DNA of 64,000 nt from Bacteroidota bacterium (lineage in GTDB: Bacteria > Bacteroidota > Bacteroidia > Bacteroidales > SZUA-534), in the NCBI GenBank assembly GCA_003250355.1, contig QKGS01000060.1, forward strand, positions 48,714 to 112,713, given 5' to 3'. Below, piece after piece: positions 10,456-19,140 of this stretch. How positions within the stretch are numbered: the first letter of the stretch is position 1; each line of letters begins with the position of its first letter. The position numbers and the translations under genes are program-made. The notes under the pieces are model-generated. The model was given only the letters and a program-made list of their open reading frames with translations, did no database searches and was not told the DNA's origin.

Positions 10456-11154
10456 TTAATTATTAACTCTCTCTTTTACTAAATCAAGTATCATGGCAAA
10501 TTGTTCATTGCGGTTCAACGCTCCGTTGTCAATTTCTATTGCATCGTCAGCTTTTTTTAATGGTGCAACCTCACGGGTTTGGTCTATATGGTCGCGTAAG
10601 GCAATGTTTTCTGCCACTTGGGCAAGTGTAACATTATCACCTTTTGCTATAAGTTCGTCGAACCGGCGTTGAGCGCGTATTTCAACCGAGGCGGTCATAA
10701 ATATTTTCAATTCGGCATTAGGAAATACAACAGTACCTATATCGCGTCCATCCATTACAACACCTCCATGCGAAGCCATTATTCGCTGCTGCTGAACCAT
10801 TGCTTCACGTACAAATGCCAATTTGCTTACCGGGCTAACTATATTTGAAATTTCAATATTTCGTATTTTATCTTCAACCATTTCATCATTAAGCCAGGTA
10901 AAGTATTTTTCATCTGTTTTATTATAGGTGAAATGAATTTTAATATTTGAAATATCGGCTTTTAATGCATTTTCATTTATTGCATTTTCATTAACCCATC
11001 CCTTGTTTAACGCATACAACGATACGGCTCTGTACATAGCTCCTGTATCGATATAGGTATAACCCAATTCTTTTGCAAGCTGCTTTGCTACCGTACTCTT
11101 ACCACACGAGGAAAATCCGTCGATTGCTATAATTATCTTTTTTCCTGACTCCAT
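10456..11154 (-). CDS. cmk: Cytidylate kinase
   Basis: A 232-residue (d)CMP kinase, transferring phosphate from ATP to CMP or dCMP in pyrimidine nucleotide recycling. The P-loop GFSSCGKS is at residues 13-20, followed by the DTGAMYRA substrate motif near residue 36 and DGRDIGTVVFP near residue 135, both diagnostic of Cmk. Length agrees with the long-type enzyme. It precedes ispH on the same strand. A candidate -7 element lies 26 bases upstream. Confidence 0.96.
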   Translation of the reverse strand: MESGKKIIIAIDGFSSCGKSTVAKQLAKELGYTYIDTGAMYRAVSLYALNKGWVNENAINENALKADISNIKIHFTYNKTDEKYFTWLNDEMVEDKIRNIEISNIVSPVSKLAFVREAMVQQQRIMASHGGVVMDGRDIGTVVFPNAELKIFMTASVEIRAQRRFDELIAKGDNVTLAQVAENIALRDHIDQTREVAPLKKADDAIEIDNGALNRNEQFAMILDLVKERVNN

Positions 11155-11179
11155 TTGTATGTAATGTTTTTTATAAGGT

Positions 11180-11187
11180 CAAAGTTA
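11180..11187 (-). promoter_or_regulatory. Candidate -7 element for cmk
   Basis: Minus-strand TAACTTTG matches TAnnTTTG and is 25 bases before the cmk start. No clear TTG -33 box is found at 17-20 bases, so confidence is moderate. Confidence 0.45.
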
Positions 11188-11241
11188 AAAAATATTAGGT
11201 ATTGTAGTTTGTTTATGAAAATTGACATATAAGTAGGGTGC

Positions 11242-14200
11242 TTAAAAGAAAGCAACAATACTTAATTGTCCGGTGTGAATTGCTTCCATACCACTACCTG
11301 CCCTGCCATTGTAAATAAATGTCAACCGCAGAAATTCGTTCAAATTATGCGACACATTTGCGTTCCAGCGATAATTTACACCTGGCATATACCCATCGAG
11401 CATTTCGTAACGAACTTGTGAGTTTTTAACACCGGTAAATAATGTATGTATTGCCAAAAAACCTGCTGTAACAGTTCCCTTTCCCGGAGCATTTATTTTT
11501 AACTCGGGACCTGCCGATTGGATTATCGAAAATTCACCTCCTAAGCTATTTTTCTTTTCAAGATAACTATAAGTCATACTTAAACGGAACTTGGTGTTGG
11601 GTTGCCATTGCAACATTGACTCACCAAAAGATTCTGCGATACTATAATTCTTTGTCTTAAAATATTCCGATTCGTAATTCTTCTTACCCCAATAAAGTAA
11701 AGGTTGCAGTGTTAATGTTTCAATAATATTCCAACGCAAATGCAACTCATGTTTATAGCGCAACGATTGTTCAAACCCATTTAGTAAAAGCGATTTGTTT
11801 TCATTTGTTTGATATATATAATCGAAACCCCAAACGGTTCCTCTTCGGTTGAACGATAGATTGTTGCGCCAACCCAAACTCTGAGTTATAAGAGTAGAGT
11901 CATAAATATTACCTCCAAATGGATTAAGTCTGCGTTCAATATTGTTGCTTGTTTGTTTTTGATTCATTCGGTACGATGTGGAATTAGAAAAACGAGACAT
12001 AAAGCCTTTAATGCCTGATGAACCATACCATACTTTTGAAAAATCGAGGCGAAGTGTTTCATTGAATTTCAACATAAATGTTTGAATATAATCGGTACCC
12101 TGAGTATACACTCTTATATAATTTGCCTCGTTGACAAACTTAGCCTGTTCAAATTCATTGAGTTCAGCCGAATTGTTACCGTTATAATCGACCCAAACAT
12201 ATACTCCCTGTCCCATAGGCACTTCTATGTAATAGTATTCTTTTTCAGCCTCCATACCTGAACCCAGCTCATAAAAAGTAGACAATGAAATAGTTTGTTG
12301 CCATATTTTAATATTATGTTCAAACCTGCCTACAAACGAATTTCTGTTTTTAATACTTTGCAATAATGCTGAATCGTTAATAATAAGCTCCCTATATGTA
12401 GCTGTTGCATTCAACCGGTGTGTTGCTCCATTTCCAATACCAAATTCTGTCGAATATTCATGGGCTGTGGTCAAATGCTCTAGCTCTGTGGCACGAGGAT
12501 ATAATCCTACTATATTTGCATACTTAAATTTGTAGTCAACTTTTGAATGGTCATTATTGGTTATAAATAGATTAAGAGAGCTTTTACCTTCGCTTGAGGC
12601 AAGTAATGTGTCATTGGTAATGGCTTTTATTTTATTGTATTCCATATTGTGTTCAACACCTGTTTTAAAAACAGGAAACGTCCGTACATATCCGGTATTA
12701 TGGCGATAAAAAATAGTGCTTTTATATATATCGTCGCTTACCAGGTAACTGCTTGAAGCATTTACTGAATTTTTTTCATTGCCAATATTTACATTACTAT
12801 TTATTCGCAATCCATTAAAATATGAATCGTTTATCAAACGCTGAACAATAAAACTTGCAAGTTCATTTTTATTTTGAAAAAAAACCACTCCTGCTTCAGC
12901 CATATGCTGATTTGATTTTATTTCTTCATCGATATTCCAGTTTCGATTAAACTCAGCTTCTCGGAATCGTTCAGGAGTTGCAAAATATTTTTGAATAAAA
13001 TCGTATTTGCCATACACCTTCAATTTTTTCGACAAAAAATCAAATGTATGTTCTGCACCGGCATTTATTGCAAACCCCACATCGTCATACGAATCTTTAT
13101 CGGAAAATGTATTCAAATTATTATTGCTCAAAGCAACCTCAGTTTGTACTTTCGACAAAGCTCCTATTTGCTGTTCAGTGTTAAAAACAAACACTTGCAA
13201 TCGCTTGGGAGCAGTAAGAATACGTACAGGTTCATAGTTGCCCTGCAATACGCCATTTAGCGGAGCTACCCACTCGTATGCCCTGCCATTAATATTGGAG
13301 ACTGAACGAATATAATTGCCATTGCCCTGCCCAACAAAAGCAAACTCTGCACTATATACAGCCGCACTCGCATTGGTCGATACATACAACACCGTATCGT
13401 AATATTCGGAGCCAATTATAGTATCTTTTATCGCATACATTACACGGTTTTGTTCATAACCAATACTATCGAACCCCGGAACAACCGCATTCATTGTATT
13501 ATCGCCACTTTCGCTCAAAATAATTTTGTGATAATCAGGAAGTGATTGCTCAACCGGTTGATTTTTAGAATCGCCTTCGGAGAAATACTGAATATTGAGT
13601 TTTGTTTTTTTGTGCTTCAGCCCTGTTTGTCCGTATAGTAAAAACTTATTATACTTCCTGTTAGAGTACTCATACTCTATAATAATGCGCGAATCTTTAG
13701 TTATTAGAAATGAAGGCATAAATGTTACTTCGGCAGTGTTGTAATCAATTACATAGTGTGCATTCTCACCCCTCGACAACAACTGTCCATCGACAAATAC
13801 CTTCTCACTACCTGCCAATACTGTTATATATTGCTCATTATTTGCTCCCGTTAACCGGTATGGCCCCTGAACGCCTTCGATGCCTTTAAATTCAAGTCTG
13901 CGAAATGTCCCTTTTGCAATAGCTGCACCGGCATGAGTGTATACCTCTGTTTCGTTGCTTGAATAAACAGTACCGGCAAAATCGCCCCCCAAAAGTTTTC
14001 GGTTAAACTTCAGAAAATAACTATTAGAACCATTAATATCGACATCGCCCATTTGTAAATACCTTGCAGTATCGTATAAGCGAATATAAATCTGGTCAAA
14101 CCGGTTTATTTGTTGACTATACCCATCGGGTTGAATAGGTACATTTTTATCCGAAAGGTATGCCTCTATTTTTATATTATCGTCGATATTGCCGGTAAGT

Positions 14201-14736
14201 TGCAAGTTCATGTTTGAGTTCATTACGGCATTTTGCCCATTCCCGGCAGTTATTCCCCTGCTAATATTTCCTGTTACTACTATTCGGTTTTCTTCATCGT
14301 AGGGCGATGGTGGAATATTAAATACATCCAACCCATCATACCTGATAGTGCCGGTAATGGTATCATAAACAGGTTTTATTGGTTGATATACTCCGCTTAA
14401 TTTGTAACTAAACACCCTATAAAAAGCAGTGTATAGTTCTCCTACTTTATCCACATTTGTAAATTTTAGAACCGATTTAGAATAATTAACAATATATAAA
14501 TCAGAACTAACCGTATCGCCATTGCTGTTGTATAAAACAAACGTACCCGGAATTATTCCCATACTGTCAAGCACAACCGAATCGGAAGCAGCAAATTGTA
14601 CCATGCGTTTATTTGAATAAATCTGCCCATATATGTTATTATTAACACACATAAATACAAACACAAACCCCAGCACACAACTCAATGATGGCTTTTTATA
14701 ATTGAATATGTATTTTGTTAATATATGTTGTGGCAT
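11242..14736 (-). CDS. Giant outer-membrane protein sharing a sequence block with SprA, function unknown
   Basis: An 1164-residue envelope protein with a hydrophobic signal sequence (about residues 17-38, ending IYGQ). The rest is Tyr/Asn-rich beta-strand sequence ending in FF, as expected for an outer-membrane barrel. Two blocks recall SprA. Around residues 153-210 there is SRGITAGNGQ followed by the IQPDGYSQQ motif, remembered from SprA N-terminal regions. Around residues 315-360 the pattern VFVDGQLL...YVIDYN parallels VKVSAGGILL...YTVDYN in the sprA gene of this window. I infer a SprA-related barrel, perhaps acting in surface export or assembly; the function is not known to me. It is divergent from waaA, with overlapping control regions. 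Confidence 0.8.
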   Translation of the reverse strand: MPQHILTKYIFNYKKPSLSCVLGFVFVFMCVNNNIYGQIYSNKRMVQFAASDSVVLDSMGIIPGTFVLYNSNGDTVSSDLYIVNYSKSVLKFTNVDKVGELYTAFYRVFSYKLSGVYQPIKPVYDTITGTIRYDGLDVFNIPPSPYDEENRIVVTGNISRGITAGNGQNAVMNSNMNLQLTGNIDDNIKIEAYLSDKNVPIQPDGYSQQINRFDQIYIRLYDTARYLQMGDVDINGSNSYFLKFNRKLLGGDFAGTVYSSNETEVYTHAGAAIAKGTFRRLEFKGIEGVQGPYRLTGANNEQYITVLAGSEKVFVDGQLLSRGENAHYVIDYNTAEVTFMPSFLITKDSRIIIEYEYSNRKYNKFLLYGQTGLKHKKTKLNIQYFSEGDSKNQPVEQSLPDYHKIILSESGDNTMNAVVPGFDSIGYEQNRVMYAIKDTIIGSEYYDTVLYVSTNASAAVYSAEFAFVGQGNGNYIRSVSNINGRAYEWVAPLNGVLQGNYEPVRILTAPKRLQVFVFNTEQQIGALSKVQTEVALSNNNLNTFSDKDSYDDVGFAINAGAEHTFDFLSKKLKVYGKYDFIQKYFATPERFREAEFNRNWNIDEEIKSNQHMAEAGVVFFQNKNELASFIVQRLINDSYFNGLRINSNVNIGNEKNSVNASSSYLVSDDIYKSTIFYRHNTGYVRTFPVFKTGVEHNMEYNKIKAITNDTLLASSEGKSSLNLFITNNDHSKVDYKFKYANIVGLYPRATELEHLTTAHEYSTEFGIGNGATHRLNATATYRELIINDSALLQSIKNRNSFVGRFEHNIKIWQQTISLSTFYELGSGMEAEKEYYYIEVPMGQGVYVWVDYNGNNSAELNEFEQAKFVNEANYIRVYTQGTDYIQTFMLKFNETLRLDFSKVWYGSSGIKGFMSRFSNSTSYRMNQKQTSNNIERRLNPFGGNIYDSTLITQSLGWRNNLSFNRRGTVWGFDYIYQTNENKSLLLNGFEQSLRYKHELHLRWNIIETLTLQPLLYWGKKNYESEYFKTKNYSIAESFGESMLQWQPNTKFRLSMTYSYLEKKNSLGGEFSIIQSAGPELKINAPGKGTVTAGFLAIHTLFTGVKNSQVRYEMLDGYMPGVNYRWNANVSHNLNEFLRLTFIYNGRAGSGMEAIHTGQLSIVAFF

Positions 14737-14750
14737 AATTACTACCTTTG
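14728..14750 (+). promoter_or_regulatory. Promoter of waaA
   Basis: TTG at 14728-14730 and TACCTTTG at 14743-14750 fit a Bacteroidota promoter with a short spacer (12 bases), so the -33 assignment is weaker than the -7. The -7 ends 32 bases before the chosen waaA ATG. The site overlaps the first codons of the divergent outer-membrane gene. Confidence 0.5.
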
Positions 14751-14764
14751 CGGCGGTTTTAAAA

Positions 14765-14772
14765 CAAAATTA
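14765..14772 (-). promoter_or_regulatory. Candidate -7 element for the divergent outer-membrane gene
   Basis: Minus-strand TAATTTTG matches TAnnTTTG, 28 bases before the start of the 1164-residue protein. It lies inside the leader of waaA, so the two divergent promoters are interleaved. Confidence 0.4.
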
Positions 14773-14782
14773 TATTAAATAC

Positions 14783-16024
14783 ATGACACTTGTATACAAC
14801 TTTTTAATTTGCCTGTATTCGTTTATTATACGTATAGTTTCCCCATTTAACAAAAAAGCATCGCTTTGGATAAATGGCAGAAAAGGATTACTAAAAAAGA
14901 TAGAATCAGAATTAAAAGCAAATGAAAAAAGAATATGGTTTCATGTATCGTCGCTTGGCGAATTTGAACAAGGAAGACCGGTAATTGAAAAAATTAAACA
15001 GCAATACCCCGAATATAAAATAGTGCTTACCTTTTTTTCGCCATCGGGTTATGAAATAAGAAAGAACTATGAACAAGCCGATTATATATATTATTTACCG
15101 CAGGATACAAAAAGGAATGCAAAAAGGTTCATTAAACTTATAAACCCGTCAATGGCTGTGTTTGTAAAGTATGAATACTGGTACCATTACCTTAATCAAT
15201 TGCAGAAAGCGGCAATACCAACATTTATAGTTTCAGCCATATTTCGCCCGTCGCAGTTATTTTTCAAGCCATACGGCAAATGGTACCGAAATTTGCTATA
15301 CAAATTCAGCTATCTGTTTGTACAAAACAACGAATCGCTTTCATTATTAAACAGTATAGGAATTACAAATGCCGACAAAGGGGGCGACACCCGTTTCGAC
15401 AGAGTTTACGAAATATCGCAAAACAGTAAGAACATACCCCTTATAGAAGCATTTACATACGGCAATAATTTAATAATTGGAGGCAGCACCTGGGAAAAAG
15501 ACGAACAACTGCTTGTTGAATATTTTCTTAACCATTCCGATAATATAAAACTAATACTAGCCCCCCACGAAGTACATAACAAAAATATTGAACGAATCAT
15601 GGCGATGGCTCCGGGTAAAATGCTTCGTTATTCAACCGCTGACAATGAAAATATCAACAATTACAGAATACTCATTATTGATAGTATAGGATTACTTTCA
15701 TCGCTGTACAAATACGGTACTATTGCATACATTGGCAATGGCTTTGGCAATGGCATACATAACACACTTGAACCTGCCACATTTGGAATACCTGTTATAT
15801 TCGGCCCTAATTATAAAAAATATCAAGAGGCTTGCGATTTAGTAGAATTAAATGCCGGTTTTCCTGTCGAAAACTATGAAAGCTTATCGAACATTCTCAA
15901 TAAACTGCTTACTGACAATAATACACTACAAAACTCAGGAAAAGCTTCACTCGAATACGTTAAAAGTATGTGTGGCGGAACTACTAAATTCCTACAAAAA
16001 TTGTCAGAGAAAAACGTACTTTAA
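14783..16024 (+). CDS. waaA: 3-deoxy-D-manno-octulosonic acid (Kdo) transferase
   Basis: A 413-residue GT30 glycosyltransferase that adds Kdo to lipid IVA on the inner face of the cytoplasmic membrane, starting the lipopolysaccharide core. The N-terminus MTLVYNFLICLYSF is the usual membrane anchor. WFHVSSLGEFEQG holds the conserved catalytic glutamate region, and FGNGIHNTLEPATFG near the C-terminus is the typical donor-binding signature (GG/NxxHNxLEPA). An in-frame start 27 codons upstream was rejected because it would run through the -7 element and add unrelated residues. The enzyme is probably monofunctional or bifunctional for Kdo; sequence alone cannot say. Confidence 0.95.
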   Translation: MTLVYNFLICLYSFIIRIVSPFNKKASLWINGRKGLLKKIESELKANEKRIWFHVSSLGEFEQGRPVIEKIKQQYPEYKIVLTFFSPSGYEIRKNYEQADYIYYLPQDTKRNAKRFIKLINPSMAVFVKYEYWYHYLNQLQKAAIPTFIVSAIFRPSQLFFKPYGKWYRNLLYKFSYLFVQNNESLSLLNSIGITNADKGGDTRFDRVYEISQNSKNIPLIEAFTYGNNLIIGGSTWEKDEQLLVEYFLNHSDNIKLILAPHEVHNKNIERIMAMAPGKMLRYSTADNENINNYRILIIDSIGLLSSLYKYGTIAYIGNGFGNGIHNTLEPATFGIPVIFGPNYKKYQEACDLVELNAGFPVENYESLSNILNKLLTDNNTLQNSGKASLEYVKSMCGGTTKFLQKLSEKNVL

Positions 16025-16096
16025 CAGGCTATATATTTTAAAATAATATAGTGGGCAAATTTATTTCCAACAATAGAAATTAACTGGTTAATAATC

Positions 16097-16124
16097 TTGT
16101 AATCAATATATTACTCTACTTTTG
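16097..16124 (+). promoter_or_regulatory. Promoter of the ribonucleotide reductase gene
   Basis: TTG at 16097-16099 and TACTTTTG at 16117-16124, spaced 17 bases, match the -33/-7 consensus. About 130 bases of AT-rich leader follow, containing a small AAGTC-CTTTT-GACTT hairpin. No conserved B12-riboswitch box is recognised in it. Confidence 0.6.
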
Positions 16125-16255
16125 TCGTAAAATGTTAATAAGTGATTTTTTAAAAAAAGTCCTTTTGACTTATTTTCGTATCGGCTAATAAAAGTCACCC
16201 CGATTCTAAAACAAAAAACATAATATTTTAGAGTAAAAACCTGGTAAAATGTGTA

Positions 16256-18823
16256 ATGATGTTAACTGAAGAAATGACCGTAAAAAACGTAACAAAATTG
16301 AAAACTTACACTTTTCAAGAAGCTGTTGAAGCATCGAAAAAGTACTTCGCCGGAGACGAGTTGGCAGCAACCGTTTTTATTAATAAATATGCACTGAAAG
16401 ATTCAGACGGTAATATTTATGAGCGTACCCCCGACGATATGCACCGTCGTTTGGCAAAAGAGATACACCGAATTGAAAACAAGTATCCCAACCCTCTAAG
16501 TGAGAATGAAATATTTGAACTATTAAAAGATTTCAAATATATAGTACCTCAGGGTGGCCCAATGACAGGAATTGGCAACGACTTTCAGGTAGCATCACTT
16601 TCTAACTGTTTTGTAATAGGTCGCAAAAAACCTGCCGACTCATACGGAGGCGTAATGATGATAGATCAGGAGCAGGTACAATTAATGAAGCGCAGGGGTG
16701 GCGTAGGTCATGACCTTTCACATATACGTCCGAAAGGGAGTCCGGTTAAAAATTCAGCACTTACCAGTACAGGGTTAGTTCCGTTTATGGAGCGATACTC
16801 AAACTCAACCCGCGAAGTAGCACAAGACGGTCGTCGCGGAGCCCTTATGCTTTCTGTTGCAGTGCAACACCCCGATTCTGAGGCTTTTATCGATGCAAAG
16901 CTACAGGCCGGAAAAGTTACAGGCGCCAATATTTCAGTAAAAATTGACGATGGCTTTATGCAGTCGGTTGTTGATGGTACACAATATACATTACAATATC
17001 CGGTAGGTTCGGCAAATCCTACATACACAAAAGAAACCGACCCCAGCTCGTTGTGGAACAAGGTTGTTCACAATGCATGGAAATCGGCAGAACCGGGAAT
17101 TCTATTTTGGGATACTATTATACGTGAAAGTTTACCCGACCGTTATGCCGACCTTGGATACCAAACTGTATCAACTAATCCTTGCGGCGAAATACCGTTG
17201 TGTCCTTACGACAGTTGCCGTTTGTTAGCTATTAACTTATACAGTTATGTTGATAAGCCATTTACCGATAAGGCTCGTTTTAACTTCGAGAAATTCCGTA
17301 AACATGTTCAATACGCTCAACGCTTTATGGATGATATTATAGACCTTGAACTTGAGAAAATTGACAAAATACTAGAGAAAATAGAAGTTGACCCCGAGGA
17401 AATTGAAGTAAAGCGTATTGAGAAAAAACTTTGGGAAAATATACGTCATAAAGCAGAAGAAGGTCGTCGTACAGGCGTTGGCATTACCGGCGAAGGCGAT
17501 ATGCTTGCAGCTCTTGGCTTACGTTATGGTACTCCCGATGCTACCGACTTTGCCGTAGAGGTTCAGAAAACTTTAGCTTTGGCGGCTTATCGTTCATCGA
17601 ATATAATGGCACAGGAGCGCGGCGCATTCGGTATATTTGATGCTGAACGTGAAAAAGGTGCACCACTTTTAGAACGAATTAAAAATGAAGATGAGCAATT
17701 ATATAACGACCTAATGAAATATGGCCGTAGAAATATAGCTCTGTTAACAGTAGCTCCAACAGGAACTACCAGCCTTATGACTCAAACTACATCGGGTATT
17801 GAACCTGTTTTCCTGCCTGTTTACAAGCGTCGCAGAAAAGTGAACCCTAACGACAAAAACGTTACCATTTCATTTGTCGATGAGGTTGGCGACAGCTGGG
17901 AAGAATACAACGTGTTTCATCACCACTTCTTAACATGGGCTGAAGCTCAGGGGCTAAATGCCGGTGAAGTAAAGAGCATGAACGATGAACAAATTGATGA
18001 GCTTGTTGAAAAGTCGCCATACTACAAAGCTACATCGAACGATGTTGACTGGCTTGAAAAAGTAAGAATGCAGGGTGGTATTCAAAAATGGGTTGACCAC
18101 TCAATAAGTGTTACCATAAACCTACCCGAAGATGCTACCGAAGAACTTGTTGGTGAACTATACATTCAAGCATGGAAAAGCGGATGTAAAGGTGTAACTG
18201 TATATCGCGACGGTTCTCGCTCAGGTGTTCTTATTAAAAAAGATGATAAGAAAGAGGCTCAACACCAGATACAAACACTTAAGCGTCCGAGAGAACTTGA
18301 TGCAGAAATACTTCGTTTCCAAAACAACAATGAAAAATGGATTGCTTTTGTAGGTCTTATTAATGGTGTTCCTTACGAAATATTTACAGGTCTTGCCGAC
18401 GAAGATGTTCTACCTATTCCAAAAATAGTTAGCAAAGGTAAAATTATTAAAAACCGCGACGAAGAAGGGCGTTCTCGATACGACTTCCAGTATGTTAACA
18501 AATTTGGATACAAAACAACAGTAGAAGGTCTGTCGCATAAGTTTTCACCTGAGTTCTGGAACTACGCTAAACTTATTTCAGGAATCCTGCGTTACGGTAT
18601 GCCTATTTCACAAGTAGTGGCAACTGTCGACTCTTTGGAACTCGACTCCGAAACCATTAACACATGGAAAGTTGGAGTAGCACGTGCACTAAAACGATAT
18701 ATAGCCGACGGCACAAAAGCAAAAGAAGGAACAGAGTGTCCTGAGTGCAGTCAGAAAGATACCATAGTCTATCAGGATGGTTGCTTAACCTGTAGTAGCT
18801 GCGGTTACTCAAAATGTGGTTAA
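16256..18823 (+). CDS. nrdJ: Adenosylcobalamin-dependent (class II) ribonucleoside-diphosphate reductase
   Basis: An 855-residue class II reductase, converting ribonucleotides to deoxyribonucleotides with a radical generated from coenzyme B12, so it works with or without oxygen. Active-site features visible are Cys118 in the LSNCFV motif and NPCGEIPL at residues 308-315 (Cys310 and Glu312 of the radical site). A four-cysteine zinc-ribbon-like tail, with ECPEC and CxxCGYSKCG, occupies about residues 828-854 and carries the reducing cysteines, as in NrdJ enzymes. The insertion of charged helical sequence near residues 370-400 is common in Bacteroidota homologues. It is a single gene; the start may be Met1 or Met2. 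Confidence 0.95.
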   Translation: MMLTEEMTVKNVTKLKTYTFQEAVEASKKYFAGDELAATVFINKYALKDSDGNIYERTPDDMHRRLAKEIHRIENKYPNPLSENEIFELLKDFKYIVPQGGPMTGIGNDFQVASLSNCFVIGRKKPADSYGGVMMIDQEQVQLMKRRGGVGHDLSHIRPKGSPVKNSALTSTGLVPFMERYSNSTREVAQDGRRGALMLSVAVQHPDSEAFIDAKLQAGKVTGANISVKIDDGFMQSVVDGTQYTLQYPVGSANPTYTKETDPSSLWNKVVHNAWKSAEPGILFWDTIIRESLPDRYADLGYQTVSTNPCGEIPLCPYDSCRLLAINLYSYVDKPFTDKARFNFEKFRKHVQYAQRFMDDIIDLELEKIDKILEKIEVDPEEIEVKRIEKKLWENIRHKAEEGRRTGVGITGEGDMLAALGLRYGTPDATDFAVEVQKTLALAAYRSSNIMAQERGAFGIFDAEREKGAPLLERIKNEDEQLYNDLMKYGRRNIALLTVAPTGTTSLMTQTTSGIEPVFLPVYKRRRKVNPNDKNVTISFVDEVGDSWEEYNVFHHHFLTWAEAQGLNAGEVKSMNDEQIDELVEKSPYYKATSNDVDWLEKVRMQGGIQKWVDHSISVTINLPEDATEELVGELYIQAWKSGCKGVTVYRDGSRSGVLIKKDDKKEAQHQIQTLKRPRELDAEILRFQNNNEKWIAFVGLINGVPYEIFTGLADEDVLPIPKIVSKGKIIKNRDEEGRSRYDFQYVNKFGYKTTVEGLSHKFSPEFWNYAKLISGILRYGMPISQVVATVDSLELDSETINTWKVGVARALKRYIADGTKAKEGTECPECSQKDTIVYQDGCLTCSSCGYSKCG

Positions 18824-18851
18824 TAACCAAAATTTGCTTTGCGCAAATTAG

Positions 18852-18885
18852 AAGGGGCTGCCTAAAAAAGGAGCCTCTTTTTTTT
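18852..18885 (+). terminator. Terminator after nrdJ
   Basis: AAGGGGCT and AGCCTCTT form a stem (one G-U pair) extended by CC/GG around a short A-rich loop and followed by eight or more T. It starts about 30 bases past the nrdJ stop. Confidence 0.8.
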
Positions 18886-19140
18886 GTAGTGTATCGTAAT
18901 AGACTAGGAGTTACATAGTATCAAGTATTAAGTATCAAGTAAAACAACTAACAAGTCTTGATACTTTGGTTAGTACTTTATTAAAAAAAAGTATCCAAAA
19001 AATAACAGAATGAATGAATTTACTATGCTTTACAAATATTAAATTTTGTATTTCAGATAGTTGCCAATTCTCCCCGTGACTTTTTGGACACCTGTCACTA
19101 TATATTTTTTATATGTGTATTATCTCACTACTCACTACAA
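18886..19140. repeat. Intergenic stretch with degenerate heptamer repeats
   Basis: No gene is seen here. At 18917-18944 there are four seven-base units, AGTATCA, AGTATTA, AGTATCA and AGTAAAA. A reverse copy, CTTGATACT, lies at 18957-18965, and ACTAAC (18948-18953) pairs with GTTAGT (18969-18974) to make a possible hairpin. The rest is AT-rich without clear signals. The stretch separates nrdJ from the convergent TonB receptor gene. Confidence 0.55.

Noticed and set aside
16025..16255. Cobalamin riboswitch before nrdJ
   Set aside because: No conserved B12-box-like segment or multi-helix structure could be recognised; only a small hairpin is present.
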